Made by a program: the position numbers and the translations under genes. From the NCBI GenBank assembly GCA_947359465.1, contig OX375872.1, positions 14,729,018 to 14,793,017 on the forward strand: DNA of 64,000 nucleotides, read 5' to 3'. The DNA comes from Metellina segmentata (lineage: Eukaryota; Arthropoda; Arachnida; Araneae; Tetragnathidae). Shown one piece after another: positions 1 to 11,318 of this stretch (position 1 is its first letter; each line of letters begins with the position of its first letter). The notes beneath the pieces are model-generated. The model was given only the letters and a program-made list of their open reading frames with translations. It made no database searches and was not told the DNA's origin.

Positions 1-850
1 CTTGAGCAATATTTAGTTGAATAATGTGAAGCGAGAGGACAAAAAATTAAGAGCCACCCAAGCCAACGCTCGGGATTTTCTCTTTCAGAAATTCTTAGCG
101 AATAAGCGCATAACTATTCAAGAGTTGAAAAGACTTTTTCATGTAGTGTTCTATGGTTTTTTCAGTAAATTGGGTTGGCGTGGAAGTTTGGAGAGTGGGG
201 TGCCAGCTTAGGTGTTGCTTCGTCATCTGACCATGGTTCAAAATTACGAGGTGTTGTCCTCAAAACTTTCCCTTTAGGGACTGATTCCGGACCGTCGTCA
301 ATAGCCCGTTGTGTTGCTCTGGTACGATGTTAACTAAAATTACCATTACCATTTTTCAGTAAAAATATTCCTGCCAATTTAAATTGAGTAACATTTAATA
401 AGATGTGAAGCGAGAGGGCGAAGAGCCGTCACAAGCAACGTTGGTGTAAAGTGTCCTATAGTTTTTCCAATGCAAATGTTCCTGACAATTTAACTTGAGC
501 AATAATTAGTTGTATAATATAAAGCGATAAGACAAAACGAAGAGCCGCCACTATCAAACATTCGTCTTTTTCTCTTTCAAATATTTGTAGCAAGTAAGCA
601 CGTCAACTATTCTAAAGTTTAAAAGACTTTTTTTCGTGTGGTCTATATCGTCTTTCCAATAAAAATATTCCAGACAATTCAAACTGAACAACATTTGGTT
701 AGATAATGTTAAGCCAGAGGACTAAAGTCGAAGAGTCACCACCAAGCAACGTTCATGTTTTCTTCTTTCAAAGATTTGTAGCAAATAAGCACATCAACTA
801 TTCAATAATCGGAAAGATTGGAAAGACTTTTTTCGTATTAAAACTTCTAC
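1..850. repeat. Degenerate tandem array, unit about 180 bp
   Basis: Four diverged units can be aligned by eye. Each runs from a TTGAGCAA-type start through a GAAGCGAGAGGAC-type block and an AAGCAACGTTC-type block to CTTTTTTCGTGT and AAAAATATTCC. Unit starts are near 1, 378, 502 and 680; the second unit is internally shortened. A SINE copy (170-351) interrupts the first unit. No coding potential is supported; the short open frames inside are by-products of the repeat. Confidence 0.7.
170..351 (+). mobile_element. SINE family A, 5'-truncated copy with target duplication
   Basis: The body matches the other family A copies in this window (GGCGTGG...AAGTTTGGAGAGTGG, TGGTTCAAAATTACGAGGTG, TTGATCCCGGACCGTCG-like, GCCCGTTGTGTTGCTC, then an AAAATTACCATTACC tail). 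It is flanked by a direct repeat TTTTTCAGTAAA (158-169 and 352-363), the target-site duplication expected of LINE-driven retroposition. The tRNA-like head is missing, so this copy is 5'-truncated. Confidence 0.85.
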
Positions 851-1802
851 AGTTTATGGAAAGCAGGCAGTTTATCTCATATAATTTTCCGATAACAAAT
901 AGGCCTCTTAATACGATTCCTCAACCAACGAATTCAGTCAAAACAACCAAGTGCAAGTGATGATCTGACGCCGGTCAAAAAGCAGTCATTTTATGCCCAG
1001 ATAACACATTAAACTGTGGTAACCCCACTGGATTATGATTCTTTCACCGGCGATTTCTAATAAAAAAATTACACAAAACCCTAATAACCGAAATGGGAGA
1101 AAACCGGTCTCTAAAAGATGCTAGTAAATCTAAGACGTTAATAAACCTCTCTTTACGTTAGAACCCCCAGGGACCCGAGCTGAAAAAGATCTTTGAGTGA
1201 CAGGTATGCATTATAAAAGATAGGCGTGGTTCCCTCCGAGAGGGCAGAGAAATGAAATGCCTTGCGTCAAGAGATTTGGAACGCTCAAAAAGAAGCAATT
1301 TCCGAAAATAAGAAGAGAAAACCCGAATGTTCCGGCGTAATTTCCCCTCTTCTTGTCCCGCTACTCTCCCCACAGATGAATTATTAAAATTAATACCATG
1401 TACGGCTCCTGGGGTCCTATCTGTTCTCAATTTGCAAGTAATTTCGTCCACGGTCAGATTCATGCGGTGGAGTGCAGGACCTTTCGGGGTTTGTTAATCA
1501 GATTTCTTTGATTTTTTTGGTAATGTTTGGGCTAATGCAAGTAAGCGGAATGTGTTGGGCCCCCTCCGATTGCATTGCCCCTAGTGACTTATTTCTGTCT
1601 GGACACTGATTTGGGTCAACAACACGTGGTTGTTTCTAAGTTTCTCCCTCCCCCATAGATTAACTAATAGCCCTTTGCTTTGCTCCAATGTGACGTTAAT
1701 TAAAATATCTACCTACCAATAGGTGAACTATTAAAATTAATACCATGTACAGCTCCTGGGGTCCTCTAATCTGGCCTCTTTATTTGCAAGTAGTTTCGTC
1801 TA
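851..1802. other. Non-coding stretch with a 75-bp direct repeat
   Basis: No gene is recognised. A block at about 1375-1451 recurs at 1721-1802 (shared core TTAAAATTAATACCATGTAC, then GCTCCTGGGGTCCT and TTTGCAAGTA). The mariner at 1803 inserted at a TA inside the second block, because the second block stops matching exactly there. Confidence 0.6.
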
Positions 1803-3132
1803 CAAGGGGTGTTCAAATGAAAAGGTACGAAACGTCGTAACAACGTAACCGTTAACATATTTGCCAATGCCGCTATAGGACAACGTAGCGGGACATCTAG
1901 GGATGCGATTGAAATCTCCGGCTTGGATCGGAGCATGCGCGGGCGCCCGCATGCGCAAGAGAGAGCAGAGGCTCTTATAAAGAGCGCCGTCCAATTGACG
2001 CGGCAGTGCGTGTGAGGAAAGGATGGCGTTCACTTTGCAAAATTCGACGATTGAGGAGCAGCGAGGCGTTATCCGATTTCTGACAGCGGAAGTTGTTAAA
2101 CCGGCCGTTATTCATCACTGGATGGTGACCGTATACGGGGAAGACTGTGTCCGACAGGTCAGTGAGAAAATGGAGTGCCCGTTTTCGTGCAGGCCGTGAG
2201 AGTTTGGTTGATGATCAGGCCTGGCAAACACACTCATCACGGCCGATCTCATCGACAAGGTGGACGACCTAGTGAGAAGTGATCGTCGTGTCACATTGCG
2301 AATGTTGGCGGTGAAGGTGGATGTCAGCGTCGGAACAGTGTGGACAATTGTTCACAACAGGTTGCGTTATCGGAAGGTGTGCGCGCAGTGGGTTCCTAAG
2401 CAGATCACCGACCAGCAAAAGGAACTGCGTATGGGGCTAGCACTTCAACATCTGTTTCGGTATCGTGAAGACCCCGTTTTTCTGGAGCGGATCGTCACAG
2501 GTGATGAGAGCTGGTGCCATCACTACGAGCCAGAGACAAAGCGGGACAGCATGCAGTGGAAGCATGCTTCGTCACCTCCCCCTAAAAAGTTTAAAGCCGT
2601 GGCGTCAGCAGGGAAGGTGTTGCTCACCGTCTTTTTCGAAGTCCAAGGTCCGCCACTTTTTTAATTCCTCGAGCACAAAATAACACTTAACTCCGATGTG
2701 TACTGTGAGACACTTCGAAGCTTACGCAGGTCCATCAAGAACAAAAGACCGGGTCTTCTCACGGAAGGTGTGGTTCTGCTCCGTGATTACGGGCGTCCAC
2801 ACGTCTCCAGGGTCACACACGTGGAACTGGCCAAGTTCAAGTATGAGCAGCTTGACCATCCGCCCTACAGCCCGTACATTTCGTGCGATTTTCATGTGTT
2901 TGGTCCCCTGCAAAAACATTTGAAAATGAAGCGCTTCAACTCGGACGACAAACTTAAGGACGCTGTGAAGGACTGGGTCTCGTCACGGCCACAGGAATTC
3001 GGGAAACAAGGAATCCTTCGGCTCGTTAATCAATGGGATCGTTGGTGCTCAGGCCTATGGTGTATACTTTGAATAAAGTTTTCATTTATACCCACAGTGT
3101 CGTTTCGTACCTTTTCATTTGAACAACCCTTG
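1803..3132 (+). mobile_element. mariner transposon, near full-length, inactive
   Basis: Terminal inverted repeats of about 30 bp lie at 1803-1832 and 3103-3132 (shared core GTTCAAATGAAAAGGTACGA, one mismatch overall). The left end abuts a TA; the right end has GATA, so the TA duplication is slightly decayed. It contains one transposase relic on the + strand. Length (about 1.33 kb) is normal for mariner. Confidence 0.9.
2023..3072 (+). pseudogene. mariner transposase pseudogene (DD34D family)
   Basis: A cut-and-paste transposase relic. The frame opens at ATG 2023, shifts near 2172, returns near 2230, and is stopped at 2662. Recognisable pieces in order: N-terminal HTH region; the RFRAGRESLVDD linker block (in the shifted frame); ITADLIDKVDDL; the first catalytic Asp in VTGDESWCHHYEPE; the GKVLLTVFFEVQG strand; RDYGRPH, where functional copies usually have DN-RPH; and SCDFHVFGPLQKHL, the third catalytic region. 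At least two frameshifts and one stop make it dead. The inverted repeats flank it at normal spacing. Confidence 0.9.
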
Positions 3133-3148
3133 ATAACTTGTAATGTGT

Positions 3149-4330
3149 ATCAGGATGGCAAATAACTTCGTTTGGTTTTTCTGTGGAGCAGAATACCTCC
3201 AATCCATAATCTCTATTGCACAGCGCAAACGCGCAACTAATTAGCTCCGTGACAGGTGACACAATAGTATGTAATTTGTATGTGCCCGCCGGGTAACTTA
3301 GATTATTGTGCGCGCTGCGTACTTGTAAACATGGAAAAAAAGAACATCCATTTTCGCCACATTTTACTTTTTTACTGTAAAAAGGTGAAGATGCTGAAGC
3401 GCATAGAGTTTTGCAATGTGTATGTCAAAAGTGGTTCACCAAGTTCCGTTCTGGTGATTTTGAACTAAGAGAAGTGCCCCGCTCCTGTCGCCCAACTGAG
3501 ACCGACCCAGCCGTAATAAAGGTTACCGTCGGTAATAATCCATCCCAAACTGTTCGGGATATTGCTACAGAACTCAGTATATCCCACACAAGTGTAGAGA
3601 ACCATTTGCACCAGTTGAGATACGTTTTCTCGCCTTATTGTTCGGTTACCACACCACTTAACCGAACACAGCTGCTCGTATTTCCATCTGTGACACGCTC
3701 CTTAAACGCCAGGAAAATTATCCATTTTTGAAGAACCTGGTTATGGGTGGTGAAAAGTGGATTGTCTATGATAACGTCGTTCGTAAACGATCATGGGGAA
3801 AGAGTAACGAACCACCACAATCAACCTCGAAGGCGTAATTGCACCAGAGGAAAATTATGCCCTCAGTGTGGTGGGATTATAAGTGTATCATTTGTTATGA
3901 GCTCTTGCCCATCATGCAAGACAATCAACTCAGACGTATACTGCTCCCAGTTAAGAAAGTTTGAATCAAGCCATACGTGCAAAACGTCCAAAATTGGCAA
4001 ATTGTAAAGGAGTCTTCTTTCACCATGAAGACCCCGTACTTCATTAAGGACACTGCAGGAATCATTAAGACTCGACTGGGACCCCTTACCATTTCCACGG
4101 ACCTTGCGACCTCGGATTATTACCTATTCCGATCGCTACAGAATTCTTTGAACTGTATAAAGTTGGCTAACGATGAGACTTAAAAGACATCTGGATCAGT
4201 TTTTCACCAGTAAACGTCAGGCGTTTTATAAACGTGGCATGAAGTTGGTAGAGAGATGGCAAGAAGTCATAGAAAAGAACGGACAGTACATAGTTAATTA
4301 GTGAGTATTTTCTGTGTTGTAGAAATTGTA
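3149..4330 (+). pseudogene. Second mariner transposase relic, heavily decayed
   Basis: Pieces of a SETMAR/irritans-like mariner transposase appear in shifting frames: an N-terminal HTH piece from about 3331, CVCQKWFTKFRSGDFELRE near 3420, PSQTVRDIATELSISHTSV near 3550, LVMGGEKWIVYDN near 3740 (the first catalytic Asp of the GDE box reads as Gly-Gly), and TISTDLATSDYYLFRSLQ near 4095, the third catalytic region. It starts 17 bp after the first mariner ends, at a TGGCAAATAACTTCG block that resembles a mariner end. Its 3' terminus is not resolved. Confidence 0.75.
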
Positions 4331-4568
4331 TTTTATTAGCATTCTAAAAACCAAATGTACTTGTTCACCAATATATTGGGTTGGCAAATAACTGACTATT
4401 TTCCACAATAAATGCTTCAGAGATAAAGTATGCGGCTGTTTGTTACTGTAGAAACTAGACTTGGTCCATTTTCTGTAAGGATTCTAAAAGCATTTGTGTT
4501 TGTCACATTGACTACAGTTGGCTCTCCAGGCGTTAATGAGATACGATGATACACGATTGTATGTCCAT

Positions 4569-4637
4569 TACTTGTTTGTCTTGTATTTGGGGTGGCTTGG
4601 CCAAATATGGCCCTTGCGCCATAAAACCCAATCAACC
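4569..4637 (+). repeat. SINE-like family B, 3' end fragment
   Basis: One of many copies of a short module: TTGTGTTTGGCGCAG-like, TTGGCCAAATATGGCCCT, TGCGCCATAAAACCCAA, ATCAACC. The two 7-mers TGGCGCA and TGCGCCA, plus the inner GGCC pairs, make it self-complementary; in this copy the left 7-mer has decayed to GGGGTGG. Confidence 0.6.
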
Positions 4638-4659
4638 TTTGCCTCATCCCCAATTACAT

Positions 4660-5266
4660 AAAGCTAGAGTGATATTTTTTTATAAATATTGAATTTAATT
4701 CCAATTAATATGCAGTTTATGGCTAAATTGTAAGAGAAAAGTTATACTGTCGTAATCTTTTTTTCATTTCTAAATAAATGACATAATTCGTATAATTTGA
4801 CCACATTTTTGTCGCATTAATTTGAATGTAAAACATTTAGACTCGTTTTTACCTCATTTTTTCACAATAAATTTTGGAAAATGGAATTATATATAACCTG
4901 GTGGGCAGTGAATATTTTTAGCGTAGACAATCGACATACACTCCACATTATAACAATCGAAGTTCCTTTCTAATGATGCTTCACTTAAATCAATTACCTT
5001 TCCACAATTGAAATAATTTTTTGTGTTCACGTTTTTTTCGGCTGTTTGAATTACAATCTAATTATCAAATGTTTCGTAGTTGGTTTCGTCGTACCTTATT
5101 AAATTAGGTAACAATATCCGTTTTTATTTGACTTTATTCCAAAACTCAAACACCGCCCTATTTTCTCTGATCTAATTAAAATTGTTCACTTATTACCCAA
5201 TTATAGATCGGAATTTTCTTGGCATGAAAAAAAATGTATCGAAATCTAGTTCACTTCGCATGAAAA
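4660..5266. other. AT-rich stretch, nothing recognised
   Basis: No open frame with plausible codon use, no inverted termini and no match to the other repeats in the window. Confidence 0.5.
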
Positions 5267-5936
5267 AGAGAACTGCTGATACACCATATTGACTGAGCTG
5301 GGTGAAGTTTTTCATCTAATTATTTTTTAAGAAACTGCACACGCGAGTAACGAATATGATGAATTTATTTCAATTTTTTAGATTTGTGAGAGGGGTGAAG
5401 TAACAAGGTGGATGGGCAGTTTTATTCGGAAGTAGAATGCTTTTGGTTGCTCTTAAAACCTTGTCTTTTATCTCTCTATCTGTACTATTATAAAATGAGA
5501 TGTTTGCCCTCCACCACGCAGTGTCTTGACGAATGTATGGCACTTACAATAATAAAATTTGGCACACAGGTTATCCGAATATTTTGCAATTTATGTGTCC
5601 AGCCCGAATTTTAAAATTCAATCTTGAACATTTTAAAATGAATTTAATAAAATTTAATTATTTTATTATTGTTTTCTTTGGAATGGCATCAGCATAAAGA
5701 GATGGCAAGTTCTAAATTTATTTTTTCCGTTTTGGTTTTACGGAGGAACGATTTGACGAAAAAAACAAATGAAGTTTTAACCATAGTTTTGTAGTTCTTT
5801 TTTCTATATCCTAGATCGTTAAAGATTGAGTAAATATTTCAACGGTTTTGAAATCTGCGGATAATGACTTTCTTTAAATAAATAATTTTTAAATTGATGA
5901 AACTTTTATATTTTTTCCAATTTGATCGCATTCACG

Positions 5937-6118
5937 TTGGATTGGTGTGGAAGTTTGGAGAGTGGGGGTGCCAGCTCAGGTGTTGCTTCGGCATCTGACC
6001 GTGGTTCAAAATTACGAGGTGTTGTCCTCGGGTCTTTCCCTTAATGGATTGATCCCGGACCTCGTCAATAGCCCGATGTGTTGCTCTAGTACGACGTTAA
6101 CTAAAATTACCATTACCA
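5937..6118 (+). mobile_element. SINE family A inside a HINE
   Basis: Same body as the copy at 170-351, ending in AAAATTACCATTACC. Weak direct repeats flank it (GATCGCATTCACG and GATCGCCACTGCG). The HINE sequence continues on both sides, so this SINE is younger than the HINE. Confidence 0.8.
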
Positions 6119-6450
6119 ATACGATCGCCACTGCGACGAATGCGTCATTTCCTTCGCTTAAACCATTCCACAGCGAAGAAAAGCTAAACAAACAAAAAAA
6201 AAAACATTTTGACTGGCATTGTTTAGTTCTTTTTTTTGTAAAATCGGGATGGTTAAAGATAGATTGAAAATTTCAACGGATTTGGAAATCTGCGGAAGAT
6301 TTTACACGAGATAGATACCTTACATTTCATTTTTTTAAATTAATAATTTGTATTTAAGTATTTATATTTTTGCAAGGGGGGGGGGGTGAGATTGACGTCC
6401 CGCGATTGGATCTCTTCGCAATTCGAATTTGACAGTGACGAGGCCATTAC

Positions 6451-6543
6451 GGCGTTGCCCGTGGTGTTGGTTTTCGAAGCAAACCATAGTTCATAATATT
6501 CTTAATTTGGTTTGCGAAGCAAACTAACACCACGGGCAACGCC
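6451..6543. repeat. 35-bp imperfect inverted repeat in the HINE
   Basis: Arms 6451-6485 and 6509-6543 share GGCGTTGCCCGTGGTGTT against AACACCACGGGCAACGCC, and each inner end (GGTTTGCGAAGCAAAC) is itself nearly palindromic, so the DNA can form a cruciform or branched hairpin. It lies near the 3' end of the element. Confidence 0.75.
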
Positions 6544-6660
6544 ATGACTGCTGTTATCCAATTGGCTAGCAGTCACCGTGGATTATCAAGCAGTGGTCCC
6601 ACCTGACCCCACGAAAAGAACTGTCACGCTCAAGGCCGTGCTGGCCACGTAGAGGCTAGT

Positions 6661-6780
6661 ATTAAAAATAGTTGCATGATTAAAAACTCACTTCGACTGC
6701 GAATTAATAAGATAGTTTCGCCTTACTCTGCTAAAGGAGTGTTGGTTTGCGAGCAGGAGGCAGAGCCCCCTAGTCTAAAA
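6661..6780 (+). mobile_element. Possible 3' end of a second Helitron-like family
   Basis: GCAGGAGGCAGAGCCCCCTAGT near 6758 has a short GC stem followed by CTAGT, like Helitron termini. Only the end is visible and the 5' part is not recognised. Confidence 0.35.
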
Positions 6781-7500
6781 AAGCGTTATTTTTTTTAACC
6801 TTTCCCTAATTTTCAAGACGAGTTATAAAATGTCCAGGCATTTTAAATACTGCGGCCGAAATTTTTTCCTTACAAACATACATACTGTATGTCTACTAGA
6901 ACTGTTTCAGACACAAAATTTAAGTACTGGTGGTCATATAGAATCAGGTCAGGTACATTTTGAGTGGGGATACGTCGGGTGAAGTTTTGGCGAATTTAAT
7001 GGTCAAGAAAGAAAAAAATAGTATTAAAATATATATCGTGTTCCCCGTTCGCAAAATAAGGGAACTGCTAATACATCGTATTGATCGAGTTGGGTGAAGT
7101 GTTTTATTCCAATCACTCAAAACAACTATGCGCACGAGTAACAAATAAATGATTAAATTATTTTTAGATTAGTGTGGGTGAAAATAACAAGCTGGATTCA
7201 CATTTTTATTTGGAAGTAGAATGATTTCGGTTGCTGGGTTGGTAAGAACATCGTCTGTTTTAGCTTTAAAACCTGTTTATTTTAAAAACCTTTCCCCAAT
7301 TTTCGGGGCTATGTGTAATAATTAAGTCATAAGTATCACTGCGGCCAATATTTTCTTTTATAAACATATTCATAGTGTCTGTCTACTAGAACTGCTCCAG
7401 ATAAAATCTAGGTAATGGCGGTCACTGAAGAAAATATCTGATACATTTTGAGTTTGGATGAGTCGGATGTAGTTTTGGTGAATTGGACGAAAGGTGAATT

Positions 7501-8045
7501 TGTGTTCGTGAGGATACTCTCGAAGGCGAAGCTAGACTTGAAGACTTGTGGCAGTTTGAGACTGATGTCGCCCTGTTCGAAACAAAGCTGTACGCGTTTA
7601 AAATTGAGATAATTGGGATAAATTATTCTTATTGGTACTACTTGTGTATTAATATTGGAGAATACTGAGAAAATAATGAATATAAATCCTAATATTTTTA
7701 TTGCAATTAATTTGTCTGCATCAAAAATCGAGTTTTGTGAATGACTTTCCTGTTAATGGGTCTCCAAGCAAGAACAGGTGTCATTTGTCTTTTGTTCTCA
7801 ACCGACTTTTCAAAGGATTTTATTATTTGGTCTCTTCTCTCCCCTCTGAATAATAATGCAATTGCAAGAGACTCATGAAATGAATTGACTTTCAAGCGTG
7901 GTATTCCGAAGATTTGAGAGTGAAAATATTCGCTTGAATAGCATTGGAAAATACTTCTGTGACTGACGACGGAGTTATGCTTGATATTATAACATTTAAA
8001 AAAACAAAAGGGTTTACAAAACCACTTTTGATAAATATTACTGAA
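7501..8045. other. Stretch without recognised features
   Basis: AT-rich, with short open frames on both strands but no domain, repeat or inverted-repeat structure I can name. Confidence 0.4.
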
Positions 8046-8049
8046 ATAC

Positions 8050-8138
8050 CACCCTTTATATTTATAACACTGCTGCTTTTTCTAACACTGGCTCTTGGCA
8101 GTGTTATAAGGGCGTAATATAACAGTGTTATAAAGGGT
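8050..8138. repeat. Nested short inverted repeats
   Basis: ACCCTTTAT...ATAACACTG at 8050-8071 pairs with CAGTGTTATAAAGGGT at 8123-8138. Inside, TAACACTG and CAGTGTTA (8083-8106) form a second hairpin. This could be a tiny foldback element abutting the Tc1 that begins at 8146. Confidence 0.55.
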
Positions 8139-8162
8139 TATAATACGCTAAAGTTCCGAAAG

Positions 8163-8378
8163 TCATGGGATACCTCCTTTTGCCCGGCGAAGTGTAGCAA
8201 CTTGACGTAGTCCCCTGTAAGAAATATTCAGCCATGCTGCCTCTACAGCCGTCCATATATACGAAAGTGTTGCCGGTGAAGGATTTTGTGCTCGAACTGA
8301 TCTTTCGATCATGTCCCATATATGTTCGATGGGATTCATGTCTGGCGATCTAGGTAGCCAAATCATTCGCTGCAATAG
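8163..8378 (-). pseudogene. Tc1 transposase, C-terminal third
   Basis: Reads RMIWLPRSPDMNPIEHIWDM, then an ERSVRAQNPSPATLS block and WLNISYRGLRQV..AKGGIP. The Glu of IEHIWD is the third catalytic residue of DD34E transposases, and the A.W..I and KGG.P ends are typical of Tc1. It is the downstream half of the protein that begins at 11318. Confidence 0.8.
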
Positions 8379-8698
8379 GGAATATGCACCCTGTCACAAA
8401 ACGTCCTAAAATGGTACTCATTTTACAAATTCGTTAATGAACAATCCGAAAATCAACTTTAAAAATCACAAGAAGTTTAAATTTAAGCGTAATAAGCGAT
8501 TAAAAAACGTGTCAAAATCACGTCTGAAAATGGGGTGGAGCATGGTGTGACGTCATCGTACATGAAATCTCGCGCTACATTCGCCGACTGCATGTTATTT
8601 CAGGTTGCTTTCATTGATTTTACGCTAATTTTATTTTTTAAATAATTGTGTTGTATTATAGTCTTTACATTATTATTATAAAGATTTCTTCTCTAAAA

Positions 8699-8839
8699 AT
8701 GACGACTGCAGAACAAGGGTTTGTAAAAGGCCAATCGGATAATCTACCTAAATTGGATGGTACATCCATGTTTTCTTTTCTGGGAAACCATCCAAATTTT
8801 ATGGGAGTTGAACTGAAAGGTGTAAAAACGAAGAAATAA
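8699..8839 (+). CDS. Short ORF (46 aa), possible first exon or fragment
   Basis: Begins MTTAEQGFVKGQSDNLPKLD and ends ELKGVKTKK. The pattern QGFVKGQS-LP.LDG....F....NPNF..ELKGVK resembles, from memory, the start of a widespread arthropod protein family that continues into a SWIM-type zinc finger; that continuation is not found here in either frame. The AAAG-GTGTAA junction at about 8819 could be a splice donor. It is the best-looking coding piece of the inserted element at 8379-10548. An unrelated chance ORF is the main alternative. Confidence 0.3.
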   Translation: MTTAEQGFVKGQSDNLPKLDGTSMFSFLGNHPNFMGVELKGVKTKK

Positions 8840-9855
8840 GATAATATTTTATACAATATAATTAATTCTTTAAAAAAATGTATTTTTATATTGTTTAAAA
8901 AGAGTTGTGCTATTATCAAAAAGGTATACTTAAGAAAATAGAATATTAATAGTAGTTCTTTTCCTTAATAAGTAACACAATTCATTCTGAAATAGATTTT
9001 TTATATAAATAATTGGAATAGTATATCAAATAAGAACTTTATATTAGGAAAATAATTTCAAAGTAGATTCAAATTGTAGGGTTATCAAAATAGTGATTTT
9101 TGAAAGTTATCTTAAAATTAATTTTCTACGTTAAATTTTTAGCAAAATTATTTTTGTTAGTTTAATGAACAATAATTTTTGAAATATATTTAAGCGGTTA
9201 TACGTTATGTACTAAAGGATTATTCAAAAATAACTCTTGCAGAGAAACTTTTTGCGAGAATTGCTACTGCATTAAATATTGAACACGACATTTGGTAGTC
9301 CAACATTTTAAACCGTGTAGAAGTTAGTGTGATAATTTGATTGAAATTGCAAAAAACTTTATAAAATTATGCAAATTAAACAAAATTCTTAATTGTTTAA
9401 AAATATTAGTTTGCAAAACAAATTAGGTGAAAGCTGTTGCTTCGTACTGCAAGAGAGGCGATACTCCCAGTAGTTTTCCATGTCATTCTGCAACTATAAA
9501 ATAAATAAAGTAATATATGAATTTAAAAAAATTTCACTTGTAGCATTATTTATCAAAATTTGTTAACACTTGTTTTTAACTTTAAATTTTTATTTTTAAT
9601 AGAAATATTTGTACAATGCTTTTTTTAATAAACTAATTTTACGTTTATTCTAACTTTTTACTTTTAAAATAACTATATTTATTTTCATTTATGAATAGTG
9701 TAAAAAAAGATTAAAGTTTTAAACTATAAATCTTAATTCTAATGACTCTTATTCCATAATACTTATCATTCAGTTTAAAGAAGAAATATAACACAAACAG
9801 TTTTACCAACAAATTAATTCAATGTTTCTAATAATTCAATGTTTATTGATGTTAG

Positions 9856-9873
9856 CTCTCTCTCTCTCTCTCT
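9856..9873. repeat. (CT)n microsatellite
   Basis: Uninterrupted CT dinucleotides inside an AT-rich stretch. Confidence 0.9.
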
Positions 9874-10539
9874 GTTTTTTTAACCAGTTTTTTTATGTAT
9901 AAATCTATAGTATTCCTATATTTATTTATTAAATTTTATATCATGAAACAAGAAATTCTGCATTATGAGTGACTTAATACAAAAATAATGTTTTCCTTTT
10001 AGCAAAAACAGTAGTAGTAATCCACAAGATTAAATCACACAATTCTTATTTAAAACAATTAAAAATACAAATAATTAAAGGTATTTTAAACTTACCGAAA
10101 AATGATCTTCACAGCAAAGCAAGAAGAAGACAGCGTTTTGTTTTTCTTTTCATCACTTTTCATAACGCTGCACCACTTCTACGAACTTGTTGATATTTGA
10201 GTATAACAAAAAATACTTTTTTGGAGTTTTAATCGTTGAACTATGACACAACGGAATAATACAATATTTTTAATTCTTTTTTAACTATTTTCGAAACTTC
10301 CATTGCTGAATTAATCAAAAATCTGTACAAATAAAACTACTAAAAAGATACGCATAGAAACAACACAGTTCGATGGGAAAGTCGTGTAGGATGACGTTAC
10401 AGGCAAGAATCGTCAGCGACTGCAGTTTTTCGTTGAAAGGGACGTCAGAGCAATTTAAAAAGCGTTTAAAATATAATTAATGTCGTCAGTTGCAGTTTAA
10501 GTGGCATTCTTCAACGTAGTTTTTCGTGCTCTTTCATTT

Positions 10540-11318
10540 TAAAATGAATTTGAAAATCATGCATATTGTCCATTGCCTCAAACCAATCGCGAACGGTTTT
10601 GGCCCGGTGACATAGCGCATTTGTCACCCTGAAAAGTTCCATCGTTGTTTGGGTACATGAAGTCCACGAATGGCTGTTTCCATTTCCAGTCAATGATTGG
10701 TTCAGTTTGGCCAAAGGACCCAGTCAATGCCATGTAAAAACAGCCCACGCCATTATGGAGCCACCACCAGCTTGCACAGTGCCATGTTGACACCTTGGGT
10801 CCATGGCCTCGTGGGGTTTGCGCCACACACGAACACTCCCATTAGCTCTTAACAACTGGAATCGTGACTCATCTGACGAAGCAACGTTTTTCCAGTCATC
10901 TAGAGTCCAACCGATATGTTCACGAGCCCAGCAGAGACGCTGCAGGCGATGGCGTGTTGCTAGTAAGGGCACTCGAGTCAGTCTTCAGCTGCCATATCCC
11001 ATCAACGCCAAATTTCGCTACACTGTCCTCACGGACATATCTGTCGTACGTCCCGTATTGATTGTTGCTGTTATTTGTCTGTTAACAATGACTACTCTAC
11101 GCACACGTCTATGGTCTCGGTTATTAAGTAGACGCGGTCGGCCACTACGTTGTCCATGGGGCAGTTAATGCCGGAAATTATATTTTTCTCGGCACACTCT
11201 TGACACTGCATCGAGGAATGTTGAATTCCCTAACAATTTCTGAAATAGAATCCCTCATATGTCTAGCTCCAACTAGCATTCCGCGTTCACATTCTGTTAA
11301 TTCCCGTCGTGCGGTCAT
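10540..11318 (-). pseudogene. Tc1 transposase, N-terminal and central part
   Basis: Starts MTARRELTECERGMLVGARH (HTH), later LATRHRLQRLCWAREHIGWT, DDWKNVASSDESRFQLLR with the first catalytic Asp, RKPHEAMDPRCQHGTVQAGG, GSIMAWAVF, and, after frameshifts, ALCHRAKTVRDWFEA after the second catalytic region. Multiple frameshifts; dead. Its C-terminal continuation is 2.2 kb away at 8163-8378. Confidence 0.85.

Larger units (their letters stand above)
5471..6660 (+). mobile_element. HINE (non-autonomous Helentron/Helitron-like element)
   Basis: Starts in the CTACTATTATAAAA block common to all copies here, followed by GGCACTTACAATAATAAAAT, TTGGCACACAGGTTATCCG and CCGAATTTTAAAATTCAATC. It ends with GAAAAGAACTGTCACG and GTGCTGGCCACGTAGAGGCTAGT, a 3' hairpin plus CTAG end. 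There are no terminal inverted repeats and no transposase. A SINE (5937-6118) sits inside it. Microsatellite-like TCTG/TTTG near the 5' end and a CTAG 3' end are typical of Helentron-associated elements. Confidence 0.8.
5267..7500. repeat. Tandem duplication, about 440 bp unit, first copy interrupted
   Basis: Copy 2 runs 7055-7500. Copy 1 is split: 5267-5470 matches 7055-7260 (GCTGATACACC-type start, GGGTGAAG, CACGAGTAACGAAT, GAAGTAGAATG) and 6785-7000 matches 7270-7480 (TTTCCC-AATTTTC, CTGCGGCC, CTGTCTACTAGAACTG, GATACGTCGG-like). The 1.3 kb between the two halves of copy 1 is the HINE at 5471-6660 plus a short Helitron-like end. Function unknown. Confidence 0.65.
8379..10548 (+). mobile_element. 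Unclassified insertion inside the Tc1
   Basis: About 2.17 kb, AT-rich, bounded only by where Tc1 protein similarity stops and resumes. GACGTCATC lies near the left end and GATGACGTTAC near the right, in inverted arrangement, together with nearby CGACTGCA and GCGACTGCAG; ATATGCA and TGCATAT occur at the two outer edges. I could not identify a target duplication. It carries one short ORF (8699-8839) and a (CT)n run. Superfamily unknown. Confidence 0.4.
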
